Part shown: positions 9,430 to 18,956 of the stretch, one piece after another
How positions within the stretch are numbered: the stretch's first letter is position 1
How the letters are laid out: every line of letters starts with the position of its first letter
Source: Branchinecta lynchi
Lineage: Eukaryota; Arthropoda; Branchiopoda; Anostraca; Branchinectidae
Length of the DNA: 64,000 nucleotides
Assembly: GCA_023053575.1 (NCBI GenBank)
Contig: JAKZAP010000176.1
Coordinates: 1 to 64,000 of the forward strand
Direction: 5' to 3'
Position numbers and translations under genes: made by a program
Notes under the pieces: generated by a model
Told to the model about the DNA's origin: nothing
The model's input: the letters and a program-made list of their open reading frames with translations, nothing else
Databases searched by the model: none

Positions 9430-9524
9430 TGGCGGTCTTTCCTCTTATCCTGGCAATGCTTCTTATGCCAAGTTTTATCTGTTGCGCGTTGTCTGTTGAA
9501 ACCGCGCATCCTTGTGTTAAAACA
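9430..9524 (-). repeat. Right arm of the inverted repeat flanking foldback copy B
   Basis: Contains TCCTGGCAATGCTTCTTATGC, TATCTGTTGCGCG and CTGTTGAAACCGCGCATCC, the complement of the left arm at 7127-7245. The arms are about 2.2 kb apart and enclose foldback copy B and its LINE. Confidence 0.65.
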
Positions 9525-11352
9525 GTTTTCTTGAAGACTGTGTATCAGCAGGATAAAAGACGGACGGGCAAATTTAGGAGCTGATAGTTACTATCGCACT
9601 TGACAGCAACGAGTAAAATTCAGGATCGACCTACTCTTCTAACTGATAAAACAGTTCCGACTGGTCAGTCTTACCTGGGGATTCCTGAATGCTTTGACAG
9701 CGACAAACTGAGTTTCAGGGAATGAACAGGACCGGATACTTCGCTCTTCAGACCCAATCCGTAAGATATGAATCCTGGCCTCGTATTTGTGGTGGGAGTT
9801 CAGCATAATCTAACAAAAAAGACTCATCTGTAGATCGCGTTCAGAGCTGAATTCGGATCTGGGTCATTTCAACATCCATCAGGCCTTTCACTAAAGAGAG
9901 ACAAGGTCTACTCTAGCCTATCTGGTCTAGTGCAAAGAAGTGACAGAATGCCGATATTGTGGGATAGGCTTGTCTTGCAAATCGGGTTCTTGCGACTAGG
10001 GGACAAAAAGCTTGTGATCCCTGACGTGTAGAGTCCAGTCCCTATCAGACAAGCGAGAAGGAATTTATCTTTATGGCTAGTTTAAATTCCGTATTGGCCA
10101 TATTCCTGTTCAGCACCTCCAATCGGACTAGTTTCTGTTAATCCCCCTATGCCTCACCGACAGCACTTGGATCAGACATTGTAAACTAGATCCGCAGGTT
10201 AGTGAGTGGAAAACCTGTCATCTGTGTCCCAGGTAATAGAAGTGTTGCATATGTTTCAGCAGCAGAAAGTGAAAGTGACCCACTACCCTATGGATTCGAC
10301 TTTTTACTATGTCTACACAAGTGATGGCTATGAGGCAATGGGGTGCTAACAGAAACTAGCCCACTTCGAGCGCTGAACCGCCAATTAAATCCAGACCTGA
10401 ACATACTAGACTCAATTCACTCTCCAGCATCTGCTTGACACAACATCAATACCAGCCTAAATATCGGCCCTGAAACATTCTTGACTCAAGTAGCAAACAA
10501 ATTCGAGCAAGACCAGAAATAAAGATGAAGGAGATATTCAAAATATTCGTAGCTGATATTCAAGCTTCAGGTATGAGAAATCACTGATGGATATATAAGC
10601 TTCACCGATATGAGATTCACTGGTGGTTCATTATTCACATGGGAGGAATTTAAAAATCTTGGCGTCGTCGACCTGCATTTAACTGGTAAGCAAAGGGGGC
10701 TAGATACTTTTAAGTAGCAACGTGACGGATGTGAGCATATCTTCACTTTTCCAAGTGCTATGACACTTCTGTGAAAGAAAAAGGTTGAAGGGAGCAGGAA
10801 AGAACAGAGGAATTGGTTTCAATCAGATTCAGCATATTTTGAGGACCTCTTGAATGTGTCATATCTGTACATATCTGTAATTTTTAGTTTTGGCGGTTCT
10901 TTTCCTTCCCATATGAAGTTGACCCGGCCTCCTTTGATTTAGCGTGAGTGATGCAAAGTCGTCCCCTGCCCTCCCCCAAAATGACACATCTTAGGAAATC
11001 TATCCACTTTCAACATGTGGCCCTACTAACCATAGATGAGTCAGACTTCTTGCTGGACAACTTCAGCTTGGAAAAGGTCACCGGCTCTTTCATCCAATGA
11101 CTTCCGAATTTTGGTGAGTCATGGTGCACATAAACTGTTGCTTCGGGGGCTCTCTCGGCGTCCCCACTCGCCAGCCATCGTCTGTCGATATACCGACACC
11201 TAAGTGGGAAAGTGTATGTTTCTTATGGCCCTATCTATTACTCTTTTTATTACACACACTTCACCCACTCTCTAAACACACATAAACATATATTCCTTGA
11301 GCCCAAGCTGACTTTTAAACATATATTCAAATAAGGCATACAACGGATACGT
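9525..11352. other. Intergenic stretch without recognisable gene
   Basis: No frame longer than about 60 codons with a recognisable motif, no RNA gene and no tandem repeat was found. Base composition is even. It may be host spacer or fully decayed elements. Confidence 0.45.
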
Positions 11353-11413
11353 CAGCTACGATGCTTTATCATCGATATTTCGGGCCTTCTTGTCAAGGGT
11401 CCTCGTCAGGCTG
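11353..11413 (-). ncRNA. Candidate hammerhead ribozyme motif (Penelope-type)
   Basis: On the minus strand the order is CAGC (11413-11410), CTGACGA (11409-11403), a 21-nt arm, GAAA (11381-11378), a CGATG/CATCG hairpin, then TA and GCTG (11356-11353). CTGANGA and GAAA are the two conserved hammerhead core boxes. CAGC can pair with GCTG as stem I, and the arm can fold as GG..CCTT-loop-AAGG..CC as stem II. Cleavage would fall after the TA, between 11357 and 11356. Stem III needs a 3-nt bulge after GAAA, which weakens the case. Hammerheads of this kind are known at the ends of Penelope-like elements. No Penelope reverse transcriptase is seen nearby. Confidence 0.35.
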
Positions 11414-11508
11414 CCAATCTTCCGAGTCAACGCCGGGGAGGAAAATTCAGTTGTAAGCTAAGCCCATGAGGCAAAAATATTCTAATCATGTCAAGTCTCA
11501 AATGTTCA

Positions 11509-12482
11509 AGTTTCATGGTCCTAGCACATCTGAAAGTACTTTAACTGGTGATCACCGGAATTCCGAACCCCCCTTCCTCCCCCCACAGTGCTCGAACCCG
11601 ATCCAGTTCTGTCACTGATGAATCTAGGGCTTCTGCTTGTTCTTCCCACCAAGTGTCATCCCAATCGCTCCACTCTTGGCGTGTCACAAGATTTACGGCT
11701 CCCCCCTGACTCCCCCCCACAATAATCGGATCCGGTTCGGACTTCACATGGGACATCCGAGACACGAGGTCTTTCCAAATATCAAGTTTCATTAAGATCT
11801 GATCACCCGTTCCAAAGTTATACGTACCTCTAGATTCCGGATTCCCCTTCCCTCCACTCCCCCCACGGTGGTCGGATCGGGGAATTGACTATTTCCAAGT
11901 TAGTTTGGTCGGGTCCCTGGTACGCTTGCCAAGTTTCACTGTCCCAGCCCACCTAAAAGTAACTTAACTCCGTATCACCGGAATTCCGCCCCCCCCCTCC
12001 AACTCCCACCACAGTTCACGAATCCCGTCCGCGTCTGCCAATGATTTACCTAGGGCTTGTGCTTGTTCCTTTCACCAAGTTCCATCCCGATCCCTCCACT
12101 TTAAGCTTGTCATATGATTTCCGGTCCCCCCCTGCGCCCCCCCCCCACATTCATCGGATTCGGTCCGGACTTCAAATGGAACATCTGAGACATGACGTCT
12201 CTCCAAATATCAACTTTCATTAAGATCCGATAACCCGTTCGAAAGTTATGCATGCCACTAAATTCCGGATTCCGGCTCCCCTCCCTCCCCCCACGATGGT
12301 CGGATCGGGCAAGTGACTATTTTCAACTTAGTTTGGTCGGGTCCCTAATATGCCTGCCAAGTTTCATCGTCCTAGCATATCTGGAAGTACCCTAACTCGC
12401 AAACACCGGACTAACCGACCGACCGACAGACCGACGGAAAAGTGATCGGTATATGGCACTTGGCCGGAAGGCAAGTGCCATA
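11509..12482 (+). repeat. ~425-bp tandem repeat, two monomers plus a partial third
   Basis: AAGTTTCATGGTCCTAGC-like starts recur at about 11,509, 11,930 and 12,358. Inside each full monomer the same order appears: a GGAATTCCG segment, a C-rich tract, GCTTGTGCTTGTTC, CACCAAGTTCCATCCCGATC, TCGGATTCGGTCCGGACTTC, AACATCTGAGACATGACGTC, TTTCATTAAGATCCGAT and GGTCGGATCGGG. The third copy breaks off after about 60 bp into CCGACCGACCGACAGACCGACGG and a hairpin. The reverse-oriented piece at 1-180 shows the family is dispersed. Open frames here (such as 11,541-11,792) come from the repeat and have no protein features. Confidence 0.8.
12452..12482. repeat. Perfect 11-bp stem hairpin at the end of the ~425-bp repeat
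   Basis: TATGGCACTTG (12452-12462) pairs with CAAGTGCCATA (12472-12482) over a 9-nt loop. It follows a run of GACCGACCGACAGACCGACGG and marks the change from the tandem repeat to the LINE fragment. Helitrons end in such hairpins, but the CTRR end that should follow is not present. It could equally be a decayed inverted-repeat insertion. Confidence 0.6.
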
Positions 12483-12483
12483 A

Positions 12484-12720
12484 AAATGGGTACAGGTTGT
12501 GGGTTTGGAGGGCTACTAAAGCTTTTTTATAAAAGTTGGTCATCTTTTTCCTCAAAATTAGAACTGGGTCTTTTACTTTAAAATTGGAAACCAACTGCGA
12601 ATTACTGAAAGAAATGGGGAGCCCAAGGAGAAATTTGGAAAATTTGAAATATGAAATTTTAATAGCAGATATGTCGCAAATTCGAAGATTTTCTACGATT
12701 GTTGCAGCAAAAAGAACATG
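12484..12720 (-). pseudogene. LINE fragment related to the 1613-2180 family
   Basis: A minus-strand frame reads PHVLFAATIVENLR, then YFKFSKFLLGLPISFSNSQL, then FKVKDPVL and a segment ending LYPFLW. It aligns with the last part of the family at 1613-2180 through the shared KFLL-x-LP, N-x2-L and K-x2-D landmarks. It contains no catalytic box. The open frame runs on past 12,484 into the hairpin only by chance. The element is a short C-terminal scrap. Confidence 0.5.
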
Positions 12721-12721
12721 A

Positions 12722-13180
12722 GGTCTGAAGAGGACCCTAGCCAAGTAATTTTCGTAATTTTATCTGCGGACTGAGGAGGAGCTTTGTGAAGAAGGGTCGA
12801 AATCCCCAGATAGAAATTTCATGGTTTTAGCTGACCTTAGAAGAAAGCCACGAAAAGACCAGATACCAAAAATTGTCAAAATTTCGTATTATTATAATGG
12901 CACTTTGGGTTGCTCTTAGAGGTTTAAATTTCATAACTTCAATATTTAATTTTTTTTTTTACGGCCAGAAGAGGACCCTTGCCAAGCGGGACCGAAATAA
13001 GGAATGTTAAACTTCAAATTTTACCTGCGGCCTGAAGGGGGGAAAAGGAACATTGAAAGAAAATTTTGTTTCTTTTAAAGGGTCTCGGATTGCTCGGATC
13101 AAATTCCGGGTGATTAAAAAATCGTAAGTTCGGCAGGGACGAAATAAAAACATTGCAGTTCCTTATTTTTACCTTTTTAC
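12722..13180 (+). repeat. Degenerate repeat, ~240-bp spacing
   Basis: GAAGAGGACCCTAGCCAAG at about 12,727 recurs as GAAGAGGACCCTTGCCAAG at about 12,967. Each is followed within 60 bp by a CTGCGGMCTGA-like segment (12,762 and 13,025) and a GGGTCGAAAT or GGGACGAAATA segment. Divergence is high. Nothing coding was found. Confidence 0.45.
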
Positions 13181-13299
13181 GCTAGGTAGAGGGAAATCTC
13201 CCATTGATGAACTTTCGGTGTGTCGCCTGGAATTTGTCCGTCCAGTTCAGTATATTTTTGTGTCTGTAACGATGAGCTGTGTCTGTTTGTTTTATATTC

Positions 13300-13760
13300 G
13301 GAAGGCCTCACCTCGGTGTCGAGCTCCGTGTCGTCTATCGGAGCGCAGGAATTGGATAATAAATTACCTGAACCGTCTGACTAATTTCCAGAACCTTCTG
13401 GACTGAAAATAAGTGTAACTTCAGCAACTTTTAGGGCGCGAGAATTTGACGAATAAATACAAGAGCCTTCTGGATGTAAATTCGCGGTAGCTTACACTCA
13501 TCACAGCTTGCGTAAGTTTTTGAGCGTGGGTAGTTAACGACTAAATTAGCAGAACCTGCTGATTGAACTTCACGGTACTTCGTTACTTTATTTTTAGCTG
13601 GCGTAACATTCAACGCGGACATTAGACGTAAATTGCCTAAAACTTGTCATTGTAATTGCGGTATATTATGGAATGATTTTATAGCTTGCTAAGAAGAAGA
13701 TCCTCGGAATAGGACGCGTAAATTATCGTAAACCTCTAATTAAAACCGATTAAAACTCTG
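13300..13760 (+). repeat. Degenerate repeat with CAGAACCTTCTGG motif
   Basis: CAGAACCTTCTGGACTG (near 13,389), AGAGCCTTCTGGATGTAA (near 13,462) and CAGAACCTGCTGATTGAA (near 13,551) are spaced about 73-89 bp apart. Each lies near a GACGAATAAAT- or AACGACTAAAT-like stretch and a GCGCGAG or GCGTGGG element. This is an old minisatellite-like block with no open frame of interest. Confidence 0.45.
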
Positions 13761-13790
13761 GATATAGGCTATTAGCCTTATTTTTTTTGG

Positions 13791-15368
13791 CTTTTGCGTA
13801 ACTTAGCGAGCGCGGGTACGAGAGGAGTTAATACCAGAACCCCCATTGCAGGTGTAAGGATATTCTTTTAGGCAGAAAAGAGCGGGTATGGAACCACTTG
13901 CTAATACGTGTACATTTTCCCCCAGCGTATGCAGTTAATACAGTGTAACCTGTCTTGTCCTGGGCTATAAGTGACAATCCTAGGTTACATCAGCACAAGT
14001 CGCGGCAGATTGACTTTCTAGTAAAACCCTACTTGACTGAGTCTCTAATTTTGTTAGTTACTAGCCTACACGACATATATACCGACTAGACTCGCGCCCA
14101 GTTTTTGTCAGAGGATATCCTACTAAAATACCACTTTTGTTTTGGTTTTCTGTTTAAAATATATCAACTGATTTGAAAATCAATAAGATATCTGAAGCAG
14201 ATCTGAAGCTTCACTATCAATGATCGACATTTAGAAAGTCTTATTTGGCCCTTTCTTTGATTAAAAAATATACTATAGATACCGCTTCTTGCTAATGAAG
14301 CTCATTTCAGTGGTTCAGGCTATCACACATTAAAGTAGCAGACCCCTCGTAAATAAAAATAGAAAACTGAGTTTCACCTTAAATTGTTAAGAAATAAATA
14401 CTGCTCATTTTCTTAAAGAACAAAAAATTTCGTTACCTTGAACAAATTCCGAGTTCTGAGCCTTTCTTTGCAATTTTTGCCATAATTTGTAACCGTTATT
14501 TGTAAAATATGGTGAATAGAGAATGAACAGTTAATCAGATAATAGAGAATTAATCGTATTCTTGTAGAGCTTGCTTTGGTCTTTCGAATGATATAAGATA
14601 ACATTGGATTTCGACAACTATGTATCTTTGAAAAAAAGGAAGAATGATGACAGGTCAACATGAGCGAAATTTGTCGTTTTTAGCCTACATCCCAGAAAAG
14701 CAACAACCGTGGAAACACGCACTACGATATTCGTTTTCAGCGACATCGACAACCCCAGGAACTACTTCTCGGTATTTGTGTTCCAAAACTTCTCAGCATT
14801 TGTGTTCCACCTAAGCTGTGATTAAGAGAAATACGCGAGTTTCGTCAAAATATAGAATTTGGCTGTCGCCCTGCCTGCCTTAGGATATTCGGTATCAACT
14901 CACCCCTTGTTACTCAGGCGATGCCAGTCGAACCCGCAATGTGGGAGGGAATAGGGTGGCATTGCGCACAGTGGTTGGGTTACGCTGATTACGCTTCCAA
15001 GTTACAACAGTGAATACACGGCGGGAATTGACCTGTCCATTTAACAGGTCGGCCGTGGGAAGGCAATAGTGATTATTGCAATTGGAGAGCAGGGAAGGCA
15101 AAGTTTTTACAGGGGAAGATTACAGAGCTGTTTTATGGAAATAGAAGATTCCAAAAAAGACTTTCGTTATCTCAGATCCTATCGTCTGTTGTTATAATAC
15201 TTTGGCGAGCTAATATGGCCACGGGAAAGGAAATATACGGAGAGAAGCAAGGGGATAGTGTAGACTACACCACTGAATTGCAAGGTGACCGAGATGAAAA
15301 CCTCGACTAAAACTTTAAATTCAATTGGCGGGCTCTAATTCCGGACTGTAAAATGTGCATTCTGAAAG
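13791..15368. other. Intergenic stretch without recognisable gene
   Basis: A/T-rich non-coding sequence. Frames at 14,413-14,661 and 14,910-15,101 show no motif. No RNA gene or repeat was identified by eye. Confidence 0.45.
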
Positions 15369-15397
15369 AACAAGACCGAATGTTTCGATGGGATCCG
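15369..15397 (+). mobile_element. Short fragment of the foldback element (left end)
   Basis: AACAAGACCGAATGTTTCGA followed by TGGGATCC matches the first 28 bases of the foldback ends at 7246 and 18,446. The match then stops and a TTTA tetranucleotide run begins about 12 bp later, so the fragment was probably interrupted by another insertion. Confidence 0.55.
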
Positions 15398-15408
15398 AAT
15401 GAGGAATG

Positions 15409-15424
15409 TTTATTTATTTATTTA
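15409..15424 (-). repeat. TTTA run, probable LINE 3' tail
   Basis: Four TTTA units directly follow the foldback fragment and are followed by AATAACCTATAGACAAGCGG. On the minus strand this reads as a LINE-like 3' end with a TAAA tail. The body to the right is not recognisable, so this is a tentative call. Confidence 0.35.
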
Positions 15425-17439
15425 ATAACCTATAGACAAGCGGGTCTAGCAGATCTCCTGTAGGCTTAATAATTTCCACAAACCGGATGGAGCGACGTCC
15501 CGGCAAGCAGCAGCTACTGTAGGCTAGTCAATAGGCCTACTACATATGAACATATAAAGTGAGCGCTGCAGGCGAGATTAGTTAAAGTTCTTCCTGTCAA
15601 ATTTGACTTTTTCCATGCAGATCCCAGATTCGAATGTTTCTCAAATCCCAACCCTTTGACTGGCTTAAGACCCCAGCTAATTGACGCGCCCTTCCACAAA
15701 ATACAGAATATTACGAAAAGCGCAGCAGGAGGAATGTTCGAAACACTTCTGATTACAGCGTGTTTTTGGTATCCAAAATCAAAGTTAGGACTATCGATGA
15801 AATCATAGATTAATCCTTTTGTCACGACCAGTGCTTCGCCTCTACCGAATAAATTACCAAATCCCAGTTTTTATACCGAATAAATTTCGTCGAAAGTGGA
15901 ACAATAGGCGGGATTCGTGGTAACTATCGAGTCCCAAAAATTATGCCGAATAAATTACCGAATCTCAATCCTGATACAGAATAATTTTGGACCAATAGCC
16001 TATTTGGTACTCTGTGTAACTAATGAATCTCCATGAGTTGATGTTCCGTATGGAAAAGTTGAGATACGGTTGATAGTGGCGAAAATACTGCCAAGACATG
16101 GACGTGACTCTGATCAAACCGTAAGATTCACTCTTCCAAGAGGGTACGGAAAAAAATTATGGCAGACCGAGACAGACTGATGAACATGATGTGGCAATAT
16201 TACGAAGGGATACTTCGGATCTACGAAAGAGCTATCTACGCGCACGTTTCCGAAACACCAGATTTTTTGGAGAATTCCCCTGCTCAAGGGAATCTCCTAC
16301 TGAGGTGAAAAAGATTCTCCTGTTATAATTAATTTTGGCGTGAAGGAGACCATTGAAGTTAGAATTTTTTTTTCTTCATATTTCAAGTCTAGAGACACCA
16401 GGAAACTCTGTCTTGCTTCCCCACTCCCCACCCTCCACCCTAACTCTAGAAATTCTATAAAATTGGGCAGAAAACAGAAAAGTTGCATTTTTTTTCTTTA
16501 CCTGGTATCCAAGAGTGGTTCTTGATGCCAGTGTGCATGACTGCCTTTACAGTGAAACTTTAGAATCCTGTTACTGACCTTATAATTGTGTTGCGAGAGC
16601 AACACTTTGGTTTTGGTCCCTTTTTTTTTTTTTTTTTTCCTATGCCGCTGATTTCATTTTATTCCTGGTAACTGGGATCTAACCTGTGCGGTTTTTACGG
16701 AAACTGTGGACCTTAGGCCGGATTGATGAATATGACATTACATTTTGGAAAGCTCCGTAGAACTCTTGCCTGGGGCCAAAAAGGATGGTTTTTGCTTGTC
16801 CTCGAGCCAGAGCCTACGGTTTGCGAAGTGAAGTGGAGTTGTATAGCCTATGCCAGAGAGGACTATCTGAAGTTGTATAGCGAACCTTTCGTTTCATCAA
16901 AACATGTTTCCGCTTTCGAGTGGAAAGCTCAGTTCTAGCACGCAAGCAGGCAGGCAACAGTTTCAAATTGAAGATGGACTAAAATCTATAAGTGTTAAAT
17001 ATATGCGGCAGTTACCCGGCCCCACAGCCAACATATCTTCTTTGAGTGATAAATAGAAAAATCTACAGAGAAAAAAAAGGGCTTTTTCCCACGGGTCCGA
17101 AAGTGCTGCCATCTATTGTTTCTATCCATGTCTGTACGAAATTTCAGCTGAGTTTATCATTCTTTTTTTTTGCACTTGGGTTTGCGGTAGAGAAATGGTA
17201 TCAAATGTGCCTCTTAAACTTTAAAAGTTCTCTCATTGCTAAAGAAACTAGAGCTTGTCCTTAGCTCCTTTCTAAGTGGTGACGTTAGAAAGTTGGCCTA
17301 CGGCAAAAACTTCAACTTTTGAACTAAGACAGGTAGATTTTTTTTTCGACGGCAATCGATAGCCGTTGATGAGCTGATCAAAGTATATGTCATTAATTTT
17401 CTGGTACAAAAATTCCTCATGAGGTACACCAGTTTGAAA
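15425..17439. other. Intergenic stretch without recognisable gene
   Basis: Nothing recognised apart from an 18-base T run (16,621-16,638) and TTACCGAATAAATT-like phrases near 15,840-15,970 (CGAATAAATT appears about four times at uneven spacing). Frames at 15,514-15,825 and 16,723-16,938 have no family features. Confidence 0.45.
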
Positions 17440-17656
17440 ATTTCAAGGGGTCGACAACTTGTTGGATACGGCTAAGAGCATCAGCGTCGCTGTGAAGTTG
17501 TCCAGATTTGTGCTTAATTGTCATCAGTCCGGCGTAGTCTTGAATCTTGAGTGCCCATCGCTGTAGTCGTTGATTTGCAGAAACTGACTTCTGGAGATAG
17601 GAAAGTCCTTTGTGATCGGTAACTACGTCGAACTGCCTTCCGTAGACATATTCCCT
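17440..17656 (-). pseudogene. Ty3/gypsy Pol fragment, RNase H domain
   Basis: A minus-strand frame carries YGRQFDVVTDHKGLSYLQ, then NQRLQRWALKIQDY, IKHKSGQLHSDADALSR and a short tail. These are the conserved blocks of the RNase H domain of Ty3/gypsy retrotransposons, which degrades the RNA strand during reverse transcription. The reverse transcriptase, integrase and both LTRs are missing. The N-terminal side stops abruptly after FREYVYG at 17,656, where a 19-bp copy of internal sequence intervenes. The open frame extends to 17,716 only by chance. It is a dead fragment about 72 codons long. Confidence 0.85.
17494..17512 (+). repeat. 19-bp direct repeat, internal copy within the gypsy fragment
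   Basis: GAAGTTGTCCAGATTTGTG is part of the codons for KSGQL in the RNase H fragment. An identical 19-mer lies at 17,657-17,675, just beyond the fragment edge. Confidence 0.85.
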
Positions 17657-17675
17657 GAAGTTGTCCAGATTTGTG
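17657..17675 (+). repeat. 19-bp direct repeat, copy at the gypsy breakpoint
   Basis: Exact second copy of GAAGTTGTCCAGATTTGTG. It touches the point where gypsy homology ends, in a different reading frame, so it was not part of the original protein at this place. It looks like filler copied from nearby during break repair. Confidence 0.85.
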
Positions 17676-17680
17676 TTAAA

Positions 17681-17818
17681 ACAATGAGGTAGTTTCGTAA
17701 TAATTAATAGTGTCATCTATGGTATTTTAATCCTGAAAAGTTACGGATAGGTTTATAATACCGACTAGATTATATAAGACATTGTTCCAAATTTTTACCC
17801 GTCACGATGTCTACGATT
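17681..17818 (+). repeat. 138-bp direct repeat, copy 1
   Basis: ACAATGAGGTAGTTTCG to GATGTCTACGATT, nearly identical and without indels to 18,308-18,445. The sequence continues after it as GAAGAGGATAAAGTTCAACTG, which is absent after copy 2. The pair encloses about 490 bp with no gene. It could be the terminal repeats of a tiny retroelement, but the TG/CA ends are not visible. Confidence 0.75.
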
Positions 17819-18307
17819 GAAGAGGATAAAGTTCAACTGACTGCAAAGCCAATTGTCCCTCCTTCCGATATTGTTTTGTTGTTGTTTTTACAGCGCTGAA
17901 CAATAGCTTTTGATCATGTGGTGATTCTTTTTAGAACATACCGTTTTAAAAGCTCCGATAAGTTGACAACTTCAGCATTTAACCGAACAATTTGGTTCCC
18001 AATTGTAAGACATGAAAGGGACTTGTAAGTAATAATCCTCTGTTATCATAAAATCATCTTCAGGGATCAGGGGTTATCGACTTTTGCTAGCTGGTGCACC
18101 CATTATTTTTATCCGGTGAACTTGATGTCTACCACGGTGGATGGACTTCTAAGTAAGAATCGATTCATGAGGGGCTAGAACTTTTGTAAATTGGTGCACA
18201 TGTATTCCATTCCTATAAATCTGACGGTAAGAAAGATTGTATCGATGGTCTATATCTGTAACTTAGGATTAACTGTTTACGCAACGGATACGAAACGATA
18301 ATGTAGA
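17819..18307. other. Spacer between the 138-bp direct repeats
   Basis: About 490 bp. No open frame of interest and no recognised motif apart from the flanking direct repeats. Confidence 0.4.
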
Positions 18308-18445
18308 ACAATGAGGTAGTTTCGTAATAATTAAGAGTGTCATCTATGGTATTTTAATCCTGAAAAGTTACGGATAGCTTTATAATACCAGCTAGATTAT
18401 ACAAGATATCGTTCCAAGTTGTCATCCGTCACGATGTCTACGATT
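18308..18445 (+). repeat. 138-bp direct repeat, copy 2, cut by the foldback element
   Basis: Same length and order as copy 1. It ends exactly at GATT, and the next base begins the foldback element end AACAAGACC. So its right limit looks like the insertion site of that element, and the rest of the duplicated segment may lie on the far side of the satellite. Confidence 0.75.
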
Positions 18446-18956
18446 AACAAGACCAAAGGTTTCGATGGGATCCCAAAAATATTTGATCCAGAGAACTGGG
18501 TCTTGTCTTAGCCAGATCCAGTCATCGCCAGACTCCTTGAACATTTTTACAATTAAAATTCAGAAACAGATTAAGGCCAAATACCTAATCACCTGAGAAA
18601 ACCAAGTTCAGATATGAATTCAGCATGTGTGCTTACCCCTATACGTCATATCTGTTTTGACGAAAACTTCCTTGCCACTTCTGCCAATTTCCCGGTTTCG
18701 GCCGAACTCCAGAACTACTTGTCCGGCAAAAGAAGAAAGCTCAAAGACGAAATCAGGGTATCTATTTTCCCCAGTAATGAACATCTAATCAACTTCAAAT
18801 AAAAATTTAGCTTATAACAAATTTTCCGAGTCCAGCCGGATTCGGGTCGAACTATATGTCCGGGTAAAATATGATTGTCATACAGGGACGACTCAGCATC
18901 TCTTCTTACCCCTAAATCGCTTATCTGATCAACTAGAAATAAAACTTTAACTTCCA
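18446..18956 (+). mobile_element. Foldback element, copy C, interrupted by the satellite
   Basis: The left end AACAAGACCAAAGGTTTCGA then TGGGATCCC matches copies A and B. The interior has two ~135-bp units, with motif positions GGTTTCGGCC at 18,694 and GAGTCCAGCC at 18,828, each followed by GTCCGG. The next motif is expected near 18,962. Instead TTAACTTCCA at 18,946-18,956 passes directly into satellite monomers. The right terminal inverted repeat is not in the window. No protein is encoded. Confidence 0.75.

Noticed and set aside
11541..11792. 83-codon frame within the 425-bp repeat
   Set aside because: The frame is not kept in the second monomer and the sequence belongs to a non-coding tandem repeat.
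12452..12500. Helitron 3' end
   Set aside because: The hairpin is good, but no CTRR terminus follows within the usual distance, and no 5' TC end or helicase sequence is present.
14910..15101. Box B-like GTCGAACCC near 14,928, possible second SINE or tRNA
   Set aside because: No box A at a suitable distance on either strand and no cloverleaf arms.
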